This document shows, piece after piece, positions 23,704 through 35,962 of a stretch of 64,000 bases of DNA. The position numbers and the translations under genes were made by a program. How positions within the stretch are numbered: position 1 is the first letter of the stretch; every line of letters starts with the position of its first letter. The DNA is from Erigeron canadensis. Taxonomy: Eukaryota > Streptophyta > Magnoliopsida > Asterales > Asteraceae. The notes below the pieces were generated by a model. It did no database searches, was not told where the DNA came from, and worked only from the letters and a program-made list of their open reading frames with translations. The DNA is taken from the NCBI RefSeq assembly GCF_010389155.1, contig NC_057767.1:23509723-23573722 (forward strand). The letters are read 5' to 3'.

Positions 23704-24973
23704 TCATGAACTTTTCTCATGATGCACAATTTTGCTTTCATCTTTGTTGGAGTCCCACAACAACTCCACCTTCTCTTCTACTTCTTCAACCTAATCAAAT
23801 ATATACATGGTTAGACATCGAAATAAATACTTATAATAAGCAAGAACCACCCCATTTTACAAAAAATTGGATTATTTTGTACAATAAATGAGTTAATGTA
23901 ACTAAAATTAAACGAAGATTAAACCTCATGAAGAAAATCATCAACTAAGTGAGCTTCTTTTGATATTTCCTCTGCCAAACGTTCCACAAATACGGCCGCT
24001 TTTCTCCATTTTCCATCTTGAGGAAGAGTACCTTCCACGTCTTTTGCCACTTTGTCCACCGTCTCCGCCACTTCCTCAACACAATCTACTACTTTTTCTG
24101 TCTCCTCAATCACCGTATCAACTTCATCTGCATAAGGAAATAAGTTTTCAAGAGTTAATTATGAAACGAACTACACATTTCAAATGAATTACAGTATTTT
24201 ATATGTACTACAAGTACAAACCTAATTAGTTTCATATTTAAACGTAAATTAAATAGGATGTAGTAAAGCTGGTTCTTTAGGCCCATTTATTTTTAAAGGC
24301 CCAATATTTAGTGTTTATAAAAAGCCCCATTCTATATTTTTTTTTTGTGCCCCATAAAAGCTTGAGACGCACCTATAGTGTACGAAAATATCACTTAATA
24401 CAAATTTAAAAGATATTGAATTATTAATAAAAGTAATATATAGTTTGCTTAATTAATCATTAATTTAAAAACTGTTTGATTAATTTCTACTATACCTTTA
24501 ATTTTTAAAAGTTTGCTCCACTTTGTAGTTAAAAATGGGACAATTATCGTTGTTATTATTCCAAAAATCCATTGTTGCCTGCAATTAAGAAATTAAGGAA
24601 ATTTAATAACCACTCATCAAATTTTAAGCTTAATTGATTTCATTTGAAAAATGTGGATTTGAAAATTTGATCACATAGTACATATATTTTTGTGTCACTT
24701 TCACATTTATAACTAAAACAAGATTTTGTCAACTCACCAGGAGTCACCAGTGGGAGAAGGTGGGGGAGGATTTCCAGGATGAACGCTATAGACAGAAAAG
24801 CCTCTTCGTGCTAGGCGGAAAGATCCAACACCGCCAATTGGTGTCTGGCCTTGGATGCCTAAGGAATAATTTGTGCTCTTATTAATCATCATATGGAGCA
24901 TCGGCAAATTCTTAGAGAATCCAAGAGTACTATGCATCATATTATAAGAACCAAGAACAATTATTTTCGCCAT
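23704..24973 (-). CDS. Gene C: diverged member of the five-gene family (202 aa)
   Basis: Exons 24973-24738, 24578-24496, 24127-23925 and 23790-23704, phases 2, 1, 0. The N-terminus (residues 1-62) contains FRLARRGFSVYS, whose RRGFS resembles a mitochondrial processing site more than the VIVYA of genes A/B. A PPPPSP linker is followed by the W-QQW-IFGIITTIIVPF hydrophobic segment. The helical exon (VDTVIEETEKVVDCVEEVAE, then TLPQDGKWRK) matches the family pattern. Exon 4 is short and ends SKIVHHEKSS, not in a basic tail. Introns are compact. There are no disabling changes. Function unknown. Confidence 0.86.
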
Positions 24974-25748
24974 TATGTATTGTATATCAACTTACAACTA
25001 TGAAACTTGGATAAGAACTTGCAAATGTAGAAATAGAAGGATGATCAATGTTTGTGATTTTAAAATATTGACTTTGTTGATGAATTTATAAGGATTTTTT
25101 TTTTATAGTAGTTTAGGTTAAAAAGTTGGCACAATAAGGATATCAACTGACTTGTCAACTTTGAATCATCATATATACGATATGATATTTTCCACACACG
25201 TTACTTATGGGTTAACTTGGTTGACAAGACTTGAATCGGGTTAATTTTTGGATTTACGTTTGCTTGGTAGTCTTCCTTTTAATGTTAACCAAAAAACATG
25301 TTTACATAGATTGATTTGAAACACGTGTAGTTTTGGTTTATAAATACGACCAGAAAGAATTAGACTTTCTGGGACCACAATATAACAAATGCAAGAATTT
25401 CAATTAAGTATATTGGGTAACCTTATCCTAGATTTTGAATTCCGTATAATTAAGAAATTTCTCTTTTTAGAAAGAAGAATAATTAAAATGCACTAACATT
25501 GCCAATTGCTTTCCACACTTCACTTTATATATATTGATTTATGCTAAAATGTGCGTTAAAGTAGTTCAAGTGCATGCCGAATTCTTAAAGTATGTAGTCT
25601 ACAATTATGCAAATGATATTAAAACAGAAAAAGATAAATGGTTCTCATTGAGATATTTGGGTAGTAAAAAAAAAGGCAAGAAACCGTATAACTTAATTAG
25701 AAAGTAACCAACGCCACTAGGAAGCCTTCATCAGTTGTTCAGTTGTTA
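24974..25748. other. Intergenic upstream of gene C
   Basis: AT-rich with no supported gene. It includes the probable 5' region of gene C. Confidence 0.45.
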
Positions 25749-26400
25749 GAGGGTTGGCAACCCATCTTTTATTTTCTTTTTCACTACTCACTTCTAACCA
25801 AACACAGCATGTCACGTCAACTCCATCACTCACTTACCACTCCTTCAAATTTCGTTGGCATCCGACCACTCACTTCACTCATTTTACAATTTTCATTTTA
25901 TTTAAACATTAAATTTTCATTAAACTAAAAACATTACATTATAAAAAGAAATAAAACATACATAATACTTAAAAAACATTACGAACACATTACATAATAA
26001 ATAAAAGCATAACTAACATAATAATTTTAAAATACATAAAATCTAGAGAGTTGTGTGTGTAAATATGTAGTAAGTAGTATATATAGGAAAGGTAGATTGT
26101 GGTAAAATGAGATTTGTATTTGGAGAGGTATTTAAAACTAGAGAGTTGTGTGTGTAAATATGTAGTAAGTAGTATATATAGGAAAGGTGAAAAAATAAAA
26201 AAATAAAAATAAAATCAAACGGCTCAAAATTTTGAAATGTAACCGTTTGCATACCTCGAAACCATGCAACATTTGAGTGGTGGATCGCGTGGTGTGACCA
26301 TGCATTCTCACCCCGCCACGCATGGTGAGATGTTGGCTACGGTGTTGAGTGGTGGTGACGCGCCTATAATCTATCCACCATCCATCCGTTGCCAACCCTC
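25749..26400. mobile_element. PIF/Harbinger-type MITE (652 bp)
   Basis: Ends GAGGGTTGGCAAC and GTTGCCAACCCTC, flanked by TTA on both sides (25746-25748, 26401-26403). Inside is a direct repeat of about 50 bp ('agagagttgtgtgtgtaaat' at 26045 and about 26140). No transposase; the open frames here are spurious. Confidence 0.8.
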
Positions 26401-26403
26401 TTA

Positions 26404-27819
26404 AATTGGGTCATTGGTTGGTTAGGTTGCCGATTTCTTTAATTTCTGATATTTCATTAAACCCCTAAAATTACCTCAACTAAGGTAATTAGAGTTGTGT
26501 TCTAAAAAATTTTGTAAGAATTAGATAACACCTGAATGTTTTTTCTAGAGGGTAATTCATTTGAAAATTTTGATATTAATCAATCAATTTTAATGGTTTC
26601 TATGCCTACAGAGTATAAGATTTTGGAATGTTACGATTAACATGTTTCTCATGTTTAGCAATAAAAATTGCAGGAAATTAAAAGATTTATAATCTATTTT
26701 TTACTTTTCGAGGAACAAATTTTGTTCTTAGTTCTTACTATACTTACTATGCATAACATATTAGTATTTCGTTTTCTTAATGGTGGGCTATAGTTTTTCT
26801 GGTTTATCATTTGTTATAACCCGACCCGTTATTTTGATTTTCGAATTGAAACTCTAATATAATTATTAAGTCTAGATATATGTTTAAGACTTGGTGAAAT
26901 CATTTAAGTCATTTTTATAAAAAAATCGAAAATCTAATCAAACTAATTGTAAGAAAACACATCTTGTAAAATACAATAATATGGGTTGAGGTTTTAGGTA
27001 AAATAAAACAAATATTAAAGTAAAACAAATAAAACAAGGGAAAATGATCCGTACTACAAATTTTACCTAAGCTTAGGTACTGTCACTTTAAAAAAGTTAC
27101 AAATTAAACCTTTGAATTTGATAGGCATACATAACTCCTCCGGAATTTTACTAAATCCCCCCTGCTTTACCTTAAGTACTGCATGTTTTACCTAACATTT
27201 CTCCATAAAACAATATGTTTCTTTTCACTGAAAATCACCATACATCATAAAAATCATCGGGCATCGATTGTTTTGTGAATTTTCTTGGATGAACTTAACC
27301 ATGATCTAAGGGTCAAAATCTTGTCTTATATGTTTAGACTTGAAATACTTGTTTTACAATACCCAACCCCTAATCCCCTATGGGTTGATGAGCCTTTTCT
27401 TGAAATACATAAAATTTGGGCAATAAAAACTCTAATGGGCCCTTTCTCGTGGAGCAATCTATAATCGGGCTTTTTGTTTCCTTTTAAATGTCTCATTTTG
27501 ATTTTTTATATTTTTTATAATAATTTTGATCGTAAATATTTTTATTTATATCATATATTAGTTAAAGAAATTCATGTCAATGAAAAATATATTTAAAACT
27601 CGATTTATTCATATAATATATATCAAATGTTATATAAAAAAACATTATTTATAGTCAAAATCATATGAAAAATACTCTAAATGTTAAACTAAGACTTTTA
27701 TGGAGTTGAGTATATTGATATACATAGATGAATTGGCCAAGCATGGAGTTACTTTTATCAATACGTGACAAAGTTTCTGTACGTTGCGGCTATAAGATGG
27801 TGGGTTGTTAGATCAAAAG
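26404..27819. other. Intergenic, nothing supported
   Basis: AT-rich DNA without a motif-bearing frame. 'ttttacctaagcttaggtac' near 27061 echoes the 'aacttaggtacc' wording of the MITE at 68-232, hinting at a decayed relative. Confidence 0.4.
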
Positions 27820-28110
27820 AGGTGATAGGTCATAGAGTGCGATAGTCAAATGCCTTAGCTTTCCGGACTCCGACCTCGGATATCAAATGATATCTTTAAT
27901 AAAAGAGCATAAACTTTTAAGAATACCTATCTATATTTTATAATTTATCGATGTAGGCTTTGTGAGATAAAATATTTTGAATGAATTGAAGGAATAAAAT
28001 GATTTATGGAAGAGAGAGAAAAATAAGTGGTTGAGATTTCAGAAAGGAGTAGAAAACGAGTGGTTGAGATTTCTTCTAAGAGTATTATGAGTAAGTGATA
28101 GAGATTTTGA
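27820..28110. repeat. Fragment of the foldback family seen at 3905-4790
   Basis: Shares 'ggtgataggtcatagagtg' (complement of the loop minisatellite), 'tctttaataaaagag', 'tttgtgagataaaatatttt' and 'gagtggttgagatttc'-type wording with the larger element. Only part of one arm remains. Confidence 0.5.
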
Positions 28111-28376
28111 GTTTTTACTTGGTTAATTAAAGTTGAAAAAATTGAGAGAATAAATCTTTTATATTATAGTAGAAATAAGTTAAAACCATTATGTTATCTA
28201 TGCATGTATGCACAGAGGAAATAGGCCGTCCATGATGCTTCAACTTCTTTTTAATACAATTATTTACACATTTACATATACAAATATTTTGAATACACCT
28301 AACTTGATTTATTATTAATTAACACGAAAAAGTTATATATATTTTATTAACTTGAGAGCATCCTAAGAAGTATGAA

Positions 28377-29603
28377 TCAACTTGTTTCCGAAGGAGCCGC
28401 TTGGGTTAATTCTTTCACTGGTTTGATAACTGGATTCAACTTTTGCTCCGCTGCTTGAACCTACAAAATCAATAACATTTTATTTACGTGTAAATAATTA
28501 TTATATATGCACCTATATTAATGAATAACGTGTATTTGTGGAATACTACTTACCTCATCGATGATTTCTATAACTTTTTCAGCTTTTCCGGCGATTTTCT
28601 CTGCCACTTCTTCAACTAACAACATGTTGGTTTTGATCTTATTCCCCTCAGGAAGATCGTTGGCGATCTTCTCAGCCACCGTGTCCACCGCTTCAGCCAC
28701 CACTTCTATAACATCTATTATTTCCTCAGCCGTCTCAATGACCAAATCTACATCTTCTATAAAATGTATTGCATAATTTGGGATTGGAACTTCATATAAA
28801 TAAAAATAAGGGAAAAGATAAACACAGCCCCGAGGCTATATTTAAGAGGTTATTACATTTATAAATGATTTGCACATTAAACAAAACACTTCCTATATTT
28901 ACGGATTGATATCAATTGTATAGCCTTTGATGAGCCTGGGGGCTATGTTAGTTTCTAAAAATAATTATGTAGGTTTTTGCTAGATTATATATGTATAAAA
29001 GATCAAGATCGAATCGAAATTTTTGTTTTTGATGTATATCAATGCAATCACTTTGTAAAATAATTTATGCATTATTGATAGATTTTACTGTTTTCTACAA
29101 TGAAAACACAAACAACTTATTTGGATATATGCCACATTTTTCAACAAAATGAATTATACATGCATGTACCTTTAAATTGTAGAAAGGGTATTATCATAGT
29201 CAGCCCAATTCCAGTTGTCCATTTTCCCCTAAGAATAAATTATTAAAATGTTAGTTAAACTCATTAACTAAAATGATCAAATTAACTGGCTTAGTTAATA
29301 AAACGTCTGTTAACTAATTAAAGAAAGTGATATAGATCGATAATAGATGCTTAATTACCAATGACTGCTCAAATGAGAAGGTGGAGAAGATGGTGGTTGA
29401 GAATCAGGCGATTCTTGATTGCCACTTCGATCACAAAATCCCCGTCGTGCTTGGAACGTGGTCCTTGAGCTAGATGTCTTAAGAAAACGCATCGTGTCGT
29501 CTTTAAAGGTTTTTGGTATATGAGAAGATGTCGAGACATTTTTCGAGTGAAGGTTTCTCAAAAATAAACGACTGTAAGAAATACCCTTAGATAATATCGC
29601 CAT
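28377..29603 (-). CDS. Gene D: diverged member of the five-gene family (195 aa)
   Basis: Exons 29603-29359, 29228-29170, 28753-28554 and 28460-28377, phases 2, 1, 0. Exon 2 is 59 bp, not 83, which shortens the hydrophobic segment (W-GKWTTGIGLTMIIPF) and removes the K-W/G-G part. The helical exon lacks one codon, but keeps VVAEAVDTVAEKI and DLPEGNKIK. The N-terminus has FQARRGFCDRS, again an RRGF-type processing-like site. The C-terminus is Pro/Ala/Ser-rich (KPVKELTQAAPSETS). The start MAILSK was chosen because it gives a basic-hydrophobic presequence; an upstream in-frame Met would add 29 residues. Function unknown. Confidence 0.83.
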
Positions 29604-31520
29604 TTGAACTATGAAAATGTGATTAAATGTTAAGTTTAATTGTGATCGACTTTGTGTGTTATTATTACTTGAGGTTTTTGTAGATGACAACGTAACTCTG
29701 AAGTTTGGCAGAAACGTATTGTTTTAATCTGTATTAAGGTCAACTGTTTGAAGGTTTCTTATTCAAATACGTTAGGCCCATGTGTTAGCTAACATATATT
29801 TGATTAAATCTTTAAGCATCACTTTCCTAGATGTCGTGCTAAATATGAATATGAGGCTTTGTCCTAGTCTACTATATTTTTTATTTATAATTTATGATTA
29901 ATTATAATTAGTAGATAATATTATAGCGTACGTCTAATTAGTCTTACTCCGTAGAATTATATATTGTTACATGGAAAGAATATCTTTAATTAGGGGTTTG
30001 GGTTGGTTTGGTTTTTAACTAAATTATAGATCCATGCCCGATATATAAAAGTTTATGACATTATCGAGTTGTGATCATTTGAAAAGTTAAGTTTTTATGA
30101 AAACTAGTAAATTGGTTAAATAAACTATGATCTTTATTTAATACAATATGTTTTTTATTTATTTTTAAAATGACAATATAACACAATGTGTTTAACACAT
30201 TGTGTTAAGTTCATATCACAGTTTTTTTTATTTTCACGCGCTATCAAAAACACATTGTCATTTAAAATACAACACAATGTGTTGTTAGAGAACACAATAA
30301 AATTACATTGTGTTAGGTTCATATCACAGTGTGTTTTGACCAGTTTTTATAAAAATTTTAGTTTTCAAATAAACATTTCACTATCAATCAATATTAAATA
30401 TTACTAATTTATCATGGTTTAAAATTTAATTTACTATTTTTATTAATAAAAGTTTATCCATATATTAAAACTTAAATTCTATATTAAACTACTTTTCAAA
30501 AATATATTCTTTGAGATTATTTACTATGACATAATTAATGATATTTGAATTTACAAAATCAGAAATACGCCCGTCAGAAATGTAAACTGTGACATACTTA
30601 ACGATTTTTAAATATTAATACAATTATTTTAGATCATCAGCATGACTTTATTTATTTTATTATTACACTTAATGTATTACATTTTTATTTTTCACTCTTA
30701 GAAACAATATTTTATTCTTAAATAAAACATATCCTACATATTTTAGTTATAGGGGTTTCCTTTAAAGATAATATTTTTATGTGTTTTCTTTTTCTTATAC
30801 GTGTCATGACTCATGTTTCATGACTAAAACTTTTCTTTTAAAAAAAAGACAATACTACATTTACTTTAAATATCGTTATATATTTTATTTTTAATTATGT
30901 ATTTATAAGATAAAACATATTGTTAGGATATGATAGCTAGATATATATTAATTATTAATCAATTAAATATATATATAAATTAGCTATAATTCTTGATTAT
31001 TATAATAAATGGTTAAAATGTGTACGTACATGTGTAATGGCAAACAAAAAAAAGTGTTATTAAAATCACAATTGTAAATTTTAAAAATTACCCTTTCGGT
31101 TTATGTTTTGTGCATTAAAACTGAAATTATGTTGATGCTTTATTAATAATGTATATTTTATACATTTGTCCAAATTCAGTAGAAAGATGTTAATGGAGGG
31201 AACGTCGGTACCACAATTGGATACCCATCGACTTATCTCGTATGAGTCATATGATTCCAGTACAATACCTACTCCATCCTAATCCCCATATATTCTGAGC
31301 ACCGCAAAGGATCGAACCCGAGTAATTAAATTGATAAATGATAGAATTACACCTTCAAAGAGTATCATCAAAACATGCATACACAATACAATCGAGATAC
31401 TAAAATTATGACGTACATTATTTTAGTGATAACTAACTGAAATAAAGCAATGTATTAGACAAAACAACAAAGATAGATCGATAATAAGATCGATATGTTA
31501 GAAAAAGGTTTCAAGTTCCA
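29604..31520. other. Intergenic between genes D and the sulfotransferase
   Basis: Very AT-rich with no supported gene. Positions 30180-30330 hold a cluster of AACACAATGTGTT-like palindromes (separate entry). Near 31295-31330 'gcaaaggatcgaacccgag' resembles a lone B-box of a decayed SINE. Confidence 0.45.
30178..30335. repeat. Cluster of ACACAATGTGTT palindromes
   Basis: 'acacaatgtgtttaacacat' followed by 'tgtgttaagttcatatcaca', and a second block 'acacaatgtgttgttagaga' followed later by 'ttgtgttaggttcatatcac'. The blocks look like a diverged direct duplication of about 110 bp built from a 12-bp palindrome. Confidence 0.65.
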
Positions 31521-32471
31521 TTACTTCAACACTAAACCGGTGCCAATCATTTTCTCTTCTACCAATTTGTCTATCTTTTCTTTCATCTCATATGTGAAGT
31601 AGTTTTCCCAATCTCCATCTTTAGCCTTCCTGAAAAAAATTCGGTTTTCAATCTCATAACCTTCTTCTGAACGATGTTTTCCACTCTTGTTCACTTCTAA
31701 ATTGCTCAGATTCTCAAAACTACACAACTTTACGATGTTATCAACCACACCTGCATTTTCTTCTTGGATTGAAAAAGGATATCCAAGAAACCCCGCTAGC
31801 CTTTTCACATTACTCGTAGTATCGCTCTTCATATCTTCATATTTCAAGAATAAAACGGTTTCAGGCCTTTCCATGCTTGCTCTCCAATAGCCCAAAATAT
31901 GATCCCAATATGGTCCAGACAATGAAATGCCCTGACAATACTCACCCAATGCGTCTTCAAAGGAAGCCTCTTCTTTCGGTATTTTGAAAGCTTCTTTTAT
32001 GAAATGGAAATTAGAAACTATTACATCTTTTACATTCCTATATATGTAAACAATCTTACAATTTGAAGCTAAGATTGTTTGTGGCAAAGAAGCATAAGGA
32101 AGATGTGTGGCCACGAGTTGGAGGGCATCCGAGTTTTTTATTTGGTTGTCTTGAATTTTTTTAAGGTCTTGCTCTAGGAAAGGGACACAATCATGAGGCA
32201 TGGTTGTGAGCAAAGGATGAGTAGTATTTGACGCATTAAACGTTTCTCGAGTTAAAATGGAAAACGCCAAGGCCTTTAGCCAAGTAGTGCCAGTTTTGGG
32301 GCAACTACACAAGAACAAATTATTTGGCTTAGCCTTGAAGGTTTTTTGAGCCATAATGGCTCCTTCGACGAGTTCTCGAACGTTCCAATATCCTTGATAC
32401 TTATACAAGGTTAACCTTTCTTTAGACCAACCAGAAGTGTGTTGAGGAAGTGTGTTACAGATTTCTTCCAT
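31521..32471 (-). CDS. Cytosolic sulfotransferase (316 aa)
   Basis: Transfers sulfonate from PAPS to a hydroxyl acceptor. Visible motifs: the 5'-phosphosulfate loop PKTGTTW (58-64), the probable catalytic His123 in [10 protein letters not shown], the 3'-phosphate-binding [14 protein letters not shown] (144-157), YEDM (211-214), and the C-terminal [12 protein letters not shown] (281-292), a variant of the family's RKGxxGDWK. The length and single exon are typical of plant soluble SOTs. There is no signal peptide, so it should be cytosolic. The nearest described types are flavonol and related SOTs, but the acceptor cannot be read from sequence. The frame looks intact, from MEEICN to the stop. 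The upstream region was duplicated together with a broken 5' end. Confidence 0.93.
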   Translation of the reverse strand: MEEICNTLPQHTSGWSKERLTLYKYQGYWNVRELVEGAIMAQKTFKAKPNNLFLCSCPKTGTTWLKALAFSILTRETFNASNTTHPLLTTMPHDCVPFLEQDLKKIQDNQIKNSDALQLVATHLPYASLPQTILASNCKIVYIYRNVKDVIVSNFHFIKEAFKIPKEEASFEDALGEYCQGISLSGPYWDHILGYWRASMERPETVLFLKYEDMKSDTTSNVKRLAGFLGYPFSIQEENAGVVDNIVKLCSFENLSNLEVNKSGKHRSEEGYEIENRIFFRKAKDGDWENYFTYEMKEKIDKLVEEKMIGTGLVLK

Positions 32472-32584
32472 GGTGATATATTAAAAGATAGAAGGGAGAG
32501 GGAAGAGAAGAGAAGAGAATTAAGAGAAAGATATAGATGTGTCAAATGAATGAGGGCTGATATATTATATACTCGTAGTATTTT

Positions 32585-33062
32585 TTATGGTTCACATATA
32601 TCAAATTTCAATATCCTGTTGACTCATGAATTCGACCATGCAGCATCTTGCATAATCCTTTAATTTGTAGAGGACCACTAAATTATCAAAAAAGACATAT
32701 GAACACATCATTTAACATCTTCCAAAAAACAGATACTTGTAATCAGTGTAATCATATTCAAATTTAATTGAAAAGGGTTTTGCTAAATCCCATTGTTTAA
32801 GACTATGGTTAACTTAAGATTATCACTTAAGGTGAGCTCAAGCAACATGCCGGCCAACAACCCCCCATACATGCAATTATCATAGTTTAAATGTTGTAGA
32901 ATTTACTCAACTATGATAAACTCGTCATTCGAAATTATTTTAGGAGTCTATTTTTTTAATTTTGGGGTCATGGTCTATTTTTCATTAAAAAAAATTTCCG
33001 TTGGGATGGCTTTAATAAATATAATTAATAAGCGACTTATAAATTTGTCCTCTCATGAAAAA
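32585..33062. repeat. Sulfotransferase upstream repeat, unit 1
   Basis: About 440 bp from 'tgactcatgaattcgaccat' (32632) to 'aaaaacattctggctcg' matches 33997-34440 with scattered substitutions and small indels. It starts about 160 bp upstream of the sulfotransferase start codon. Confidence 0.8.
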
Positions 33063-33158
33063 CATTCTGGCTCGAAGGTTCCAATATCCTTGATAATTAT
33101 ACAAGGTTAACCTTTCTTTAGACCAACGAGAAGTGTGTTAATTAAAGATCTCATCCAT
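33063..33158 (-). pseudogene. Sulfotransferase 5'-end relic
   Basis: Minus-strand reading starts MDEIFN, then a stop, then [20 protein letters not shown], nearly identical to residues 11-30 of the adjacent gene ([20 protein letters not shown]). Codons 7-10 are replaced by a stop, and similarity ends about 32 codons in. It is a truncated tandem copy. Confidence 0.85.
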
Positions 33159-33216
33159 GCTGATATATTAAAGGGAAAAGATAGAAAGGGGAAGAAGAAG
33201 AAAAGAGAAAAGGAGA

Positions 33217-33251
<35 letters not shown>

Positions 33252-34440
33252 ATATGTATCAAACGTTCAAATGAATGACGGGGAATTGACTATAGCCTAT
33301 ATATGAGTGATATATAATTATATACTAGTATTTATTTATTATGGTTTACATATATATCACATTTCAATATAATGTTGAATAAAAAGTATTTATTATTGCT
33401 ATGAGTTTTCAGTATAATAAGATTAATATCTTATATTCTTTTTAAAAATGATTTAATTGATGATACGAAGATATAAAACGTATTTTAAAAGAACAAAAAT
33501 GGAATATATTGTTGTGATATAAAAAATGTGTACTTTAAAACGTACGAAGATATAAAACGTACTTTAAAACGTGGCATTACCGGTTACAAATAGCATGTTA
33601 CCCGGTAGGATATATTAAAAGAACAAAAATAGAAGTTAATTACATCAGATAACCAATTTAAAAGGTCACTCCATTACATAATCATTGAGTCATAATTGTT
33701 CATTCTGGTGTCATAATTTTTTTTTATATTACCATATATCTTTACCGTTTCCATATCTTGTATTATTTTAGTTTTGCCGTTTTCTATTTTTTATATTTAC
33801 GTAAATTAAGCTGATCAAGTTTTGGTGTGGGTCACAGCTCATAATAGTGTATTTAATCATTTATATAGAGATAATGAAGACTTAAGTCAACCGTTTGATA
33901 TAATATATTGCTGTGATGTAAAAAATATTTAAAAAAAAAAAAAGTTAAATGTTTGATGTTGGCTTTCTTTTGATTTAAATGTACATGTGGTGCTGATGAC
34001 TCATGAATTCGACCATGCATCTTGCAGAATCCTTTAATTTGTACAGAGGACCACTAATTTATTAAAAAAGAAATGAACACATCATTTAACATCTTCCAAA
34101 AAACAGATACTTGTAATCAACGTAATCATATTCAAATTTGAAAAGGGTTTTGCTAAATCACTTTGCTTATGACTATGCATGGTTAACTTAAGTTTATCAC
34201 TTAAGGTGAGCTTAAGCAACAAGCCGGCCAACAAAACCCCATACATTCAATCAATATAGTTTAATTGTTGTAGAATTTACACACCTATGATAAATTCGTC
34301 TTTCGAAATTCATTTAGAAGTCCATTTTTTCTATTTTCGGGTCATGGTCTATTTTTTTTTAAAAAAAATTCTGTAGAGATGGCTCTAATAAATATAATAA
34401 GCAACTTTTAAATTTGTCCCCCCACAAAAAACATTTTGCC
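33159..34440. repeat. Relic promoter and upstream repeat unit 2, with about 620-bp insertion
   Basis: 33325-33378 ('tatttattatggtttacata') matches 32570-32622 upstream of the intact gene. The match resumes at 33995 ('gactcatgaattcgaccatg') and continues to 34440. The intervening stretch of about 617 bp is absent from unit 1. A (TA)n run lies at about 33222-33250. Confidence 0.7.
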
Positions 34441-34634
34441 TCCGTCCCTGCTGATTTAATTGTATATCTATTCAATTCGTATCTTTTCATGTATAGAGTT
34501 AGACTGTGCTCATGAATGTAACGGAGTTTACAAAATATATAGGTGCCAGCGACAGGTGCAACATATAATCCTTGCCTTCTATTCTAGATAATTTATACAT
34601 GACAAAAGATTGTAATTACCGATATTGAAATTAG

Positions 34635-34905
34635 GAATAATGGCACCAGAATGTAACCAACTATGACCTAAAGGTTATGTAATGTAACCAACTACTCAGC
34701 TCGACTAGTTATGTAGTGTAACCACCTTTGTTTTTTGGGTTATGTCATGTAAGTTACTGGCTACTTCAAGTTTCCATCCGGTTAAGCCAAAAATAAAGGT
34801 AAGGATAATGACACCGGAATGTAATCAACTATGAACAAAAGGTTATGTAATGTAGTGAACTACTCGACTAGCTATGTATTGTAACCACCTTTGTAATTCC
34901 AGTAA
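34635..34905. repeat. Diverged direct repeat ('gttatgtaatgtaaccaact')
   Basis: 'ggaataatggcaccagaatg' at 34634 and 'aggataatgacaccggaatg' at 34802 start two related units of 100-150 bp that continue 'taaccaactatga', 'aaaggttatgtaatgta' and 'aactactcgac'. It resembles the palindromic MITE at 38570. Confidence 0.6.
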
Positions 34906-35184
34906 CAAAAATTAAGTTATAAAATTATTCATTTCCTTTGCTTCTTTTATCTTCTTCATTTCTTCACACGGACTTTGCAACACAACCCAAAATGAGAATC
35001 TACACTCAAATATATTAACCCACATGATTCATTATATCATCATCAATCAATATATATTTTTATATCTATCACTATAAAAAAGAGAGATCGCTTGTTGCCG
35101 AAATCTTCAAAATCAAAACCGCCACCACCATGGTCAATGTAGTGTATTTGATAGAGAGAAAAGGTGTATATATATATAGGGTAA

Positions 35185-35245
35185 CACTTTGGTGAGAACA
35201 CCCTTAAAATAAGAACGGTAGGAACACTTAAAAACATCATTGATG
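35185..35245 (+). mobile_element. Terminus of a repeat family also present at 59640-59995
   Basis: 'gggtaacactttggtgagaa' then 'cacccttaaaataagaac' matches the complement of 59950-59993. Similarity fades by about 35245. Confidence 0.5.
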
Positions 35246-35960
35246 TGTCAAATTTTATACCATTTCCCACGTGATTTTAGGACCAATTATTCATTGTTTA
35301 TATAGTTTTATATTCAACTTTCGATGCTTTGAGGTATTGTTAAGTGTTTTCAGGTTGGAAAATGATTATACAAAGGAATTGGTTGTTTTAGATGATTTAT
35401 GGAAGAAACGGGAGAAGGATTCGGTCGAAATGAAAAACGAAGAAAACAGAATCTGGAGCTTGAAACTCCCGTTACTTGAGTAACACCCGTTACAAGAAGA
35501 AACTCCAAAATCACCTGTAACTTGCAGTTACTGATGTACCGGCCGTGAGAATAGAAAAGGAGTGTAACGGGGGTTACGTACCTAACGGCAGTTTTATAAA
35601 AATAGCGACAACCATTAATATAAGAAGAGATATCCTACTCACACCAAAAAGAAAACCTTCTCCCATATGGAGCAAACCGTGAAGCCGTTGCTTAATCCTA
35701 CAAGTGAAAATAAGGCACATAACTAACATTCAAACCCATTGATATTAAAACATAAATCAAAAACGGAGTAATAGATATATTATTCTTTTATATTATAAAA
35801 CAAATAAGATTTTTATTTAAATTTTAAGTTTCAACTTAATCTTAACACTTAATTTTAACAATTTATCAAACCATATTGCATCAATAATTTAAACTGCTCG
35901 CCGACGCCACCAATAACTGTCCACCACCCATAACCGCGACCACCTCCACCACCGCGTCGC
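35246..35960. other. LTR-like and GGN-rich repeat DNA
   Basis: 35275-35480 has 'cgatgctttgaggtattgtt' and 'gttttcaggttggaaaatga', paralleling the 5' part of the solo LTR at 42139 ('cgatgctttgatagtattgt'). 35890-35950 is a CCACC/CCGCG-rich island. No gene. Confidence 0.4.
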
Positions 35961-35962
35961 CT

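Noticed and set aside
26043..26395. Minus-strand frames of 69 and 85 codons
   Set aside because: Contained in a Harbinger-type MITE with TIRs and TTA duplication; low-complexity Thr/His/Tyr translation.
31295..31330. SINE
   Set aside because: Only a B-box-like 'ggatcgaaccc' is present; no A box or body could be placed.
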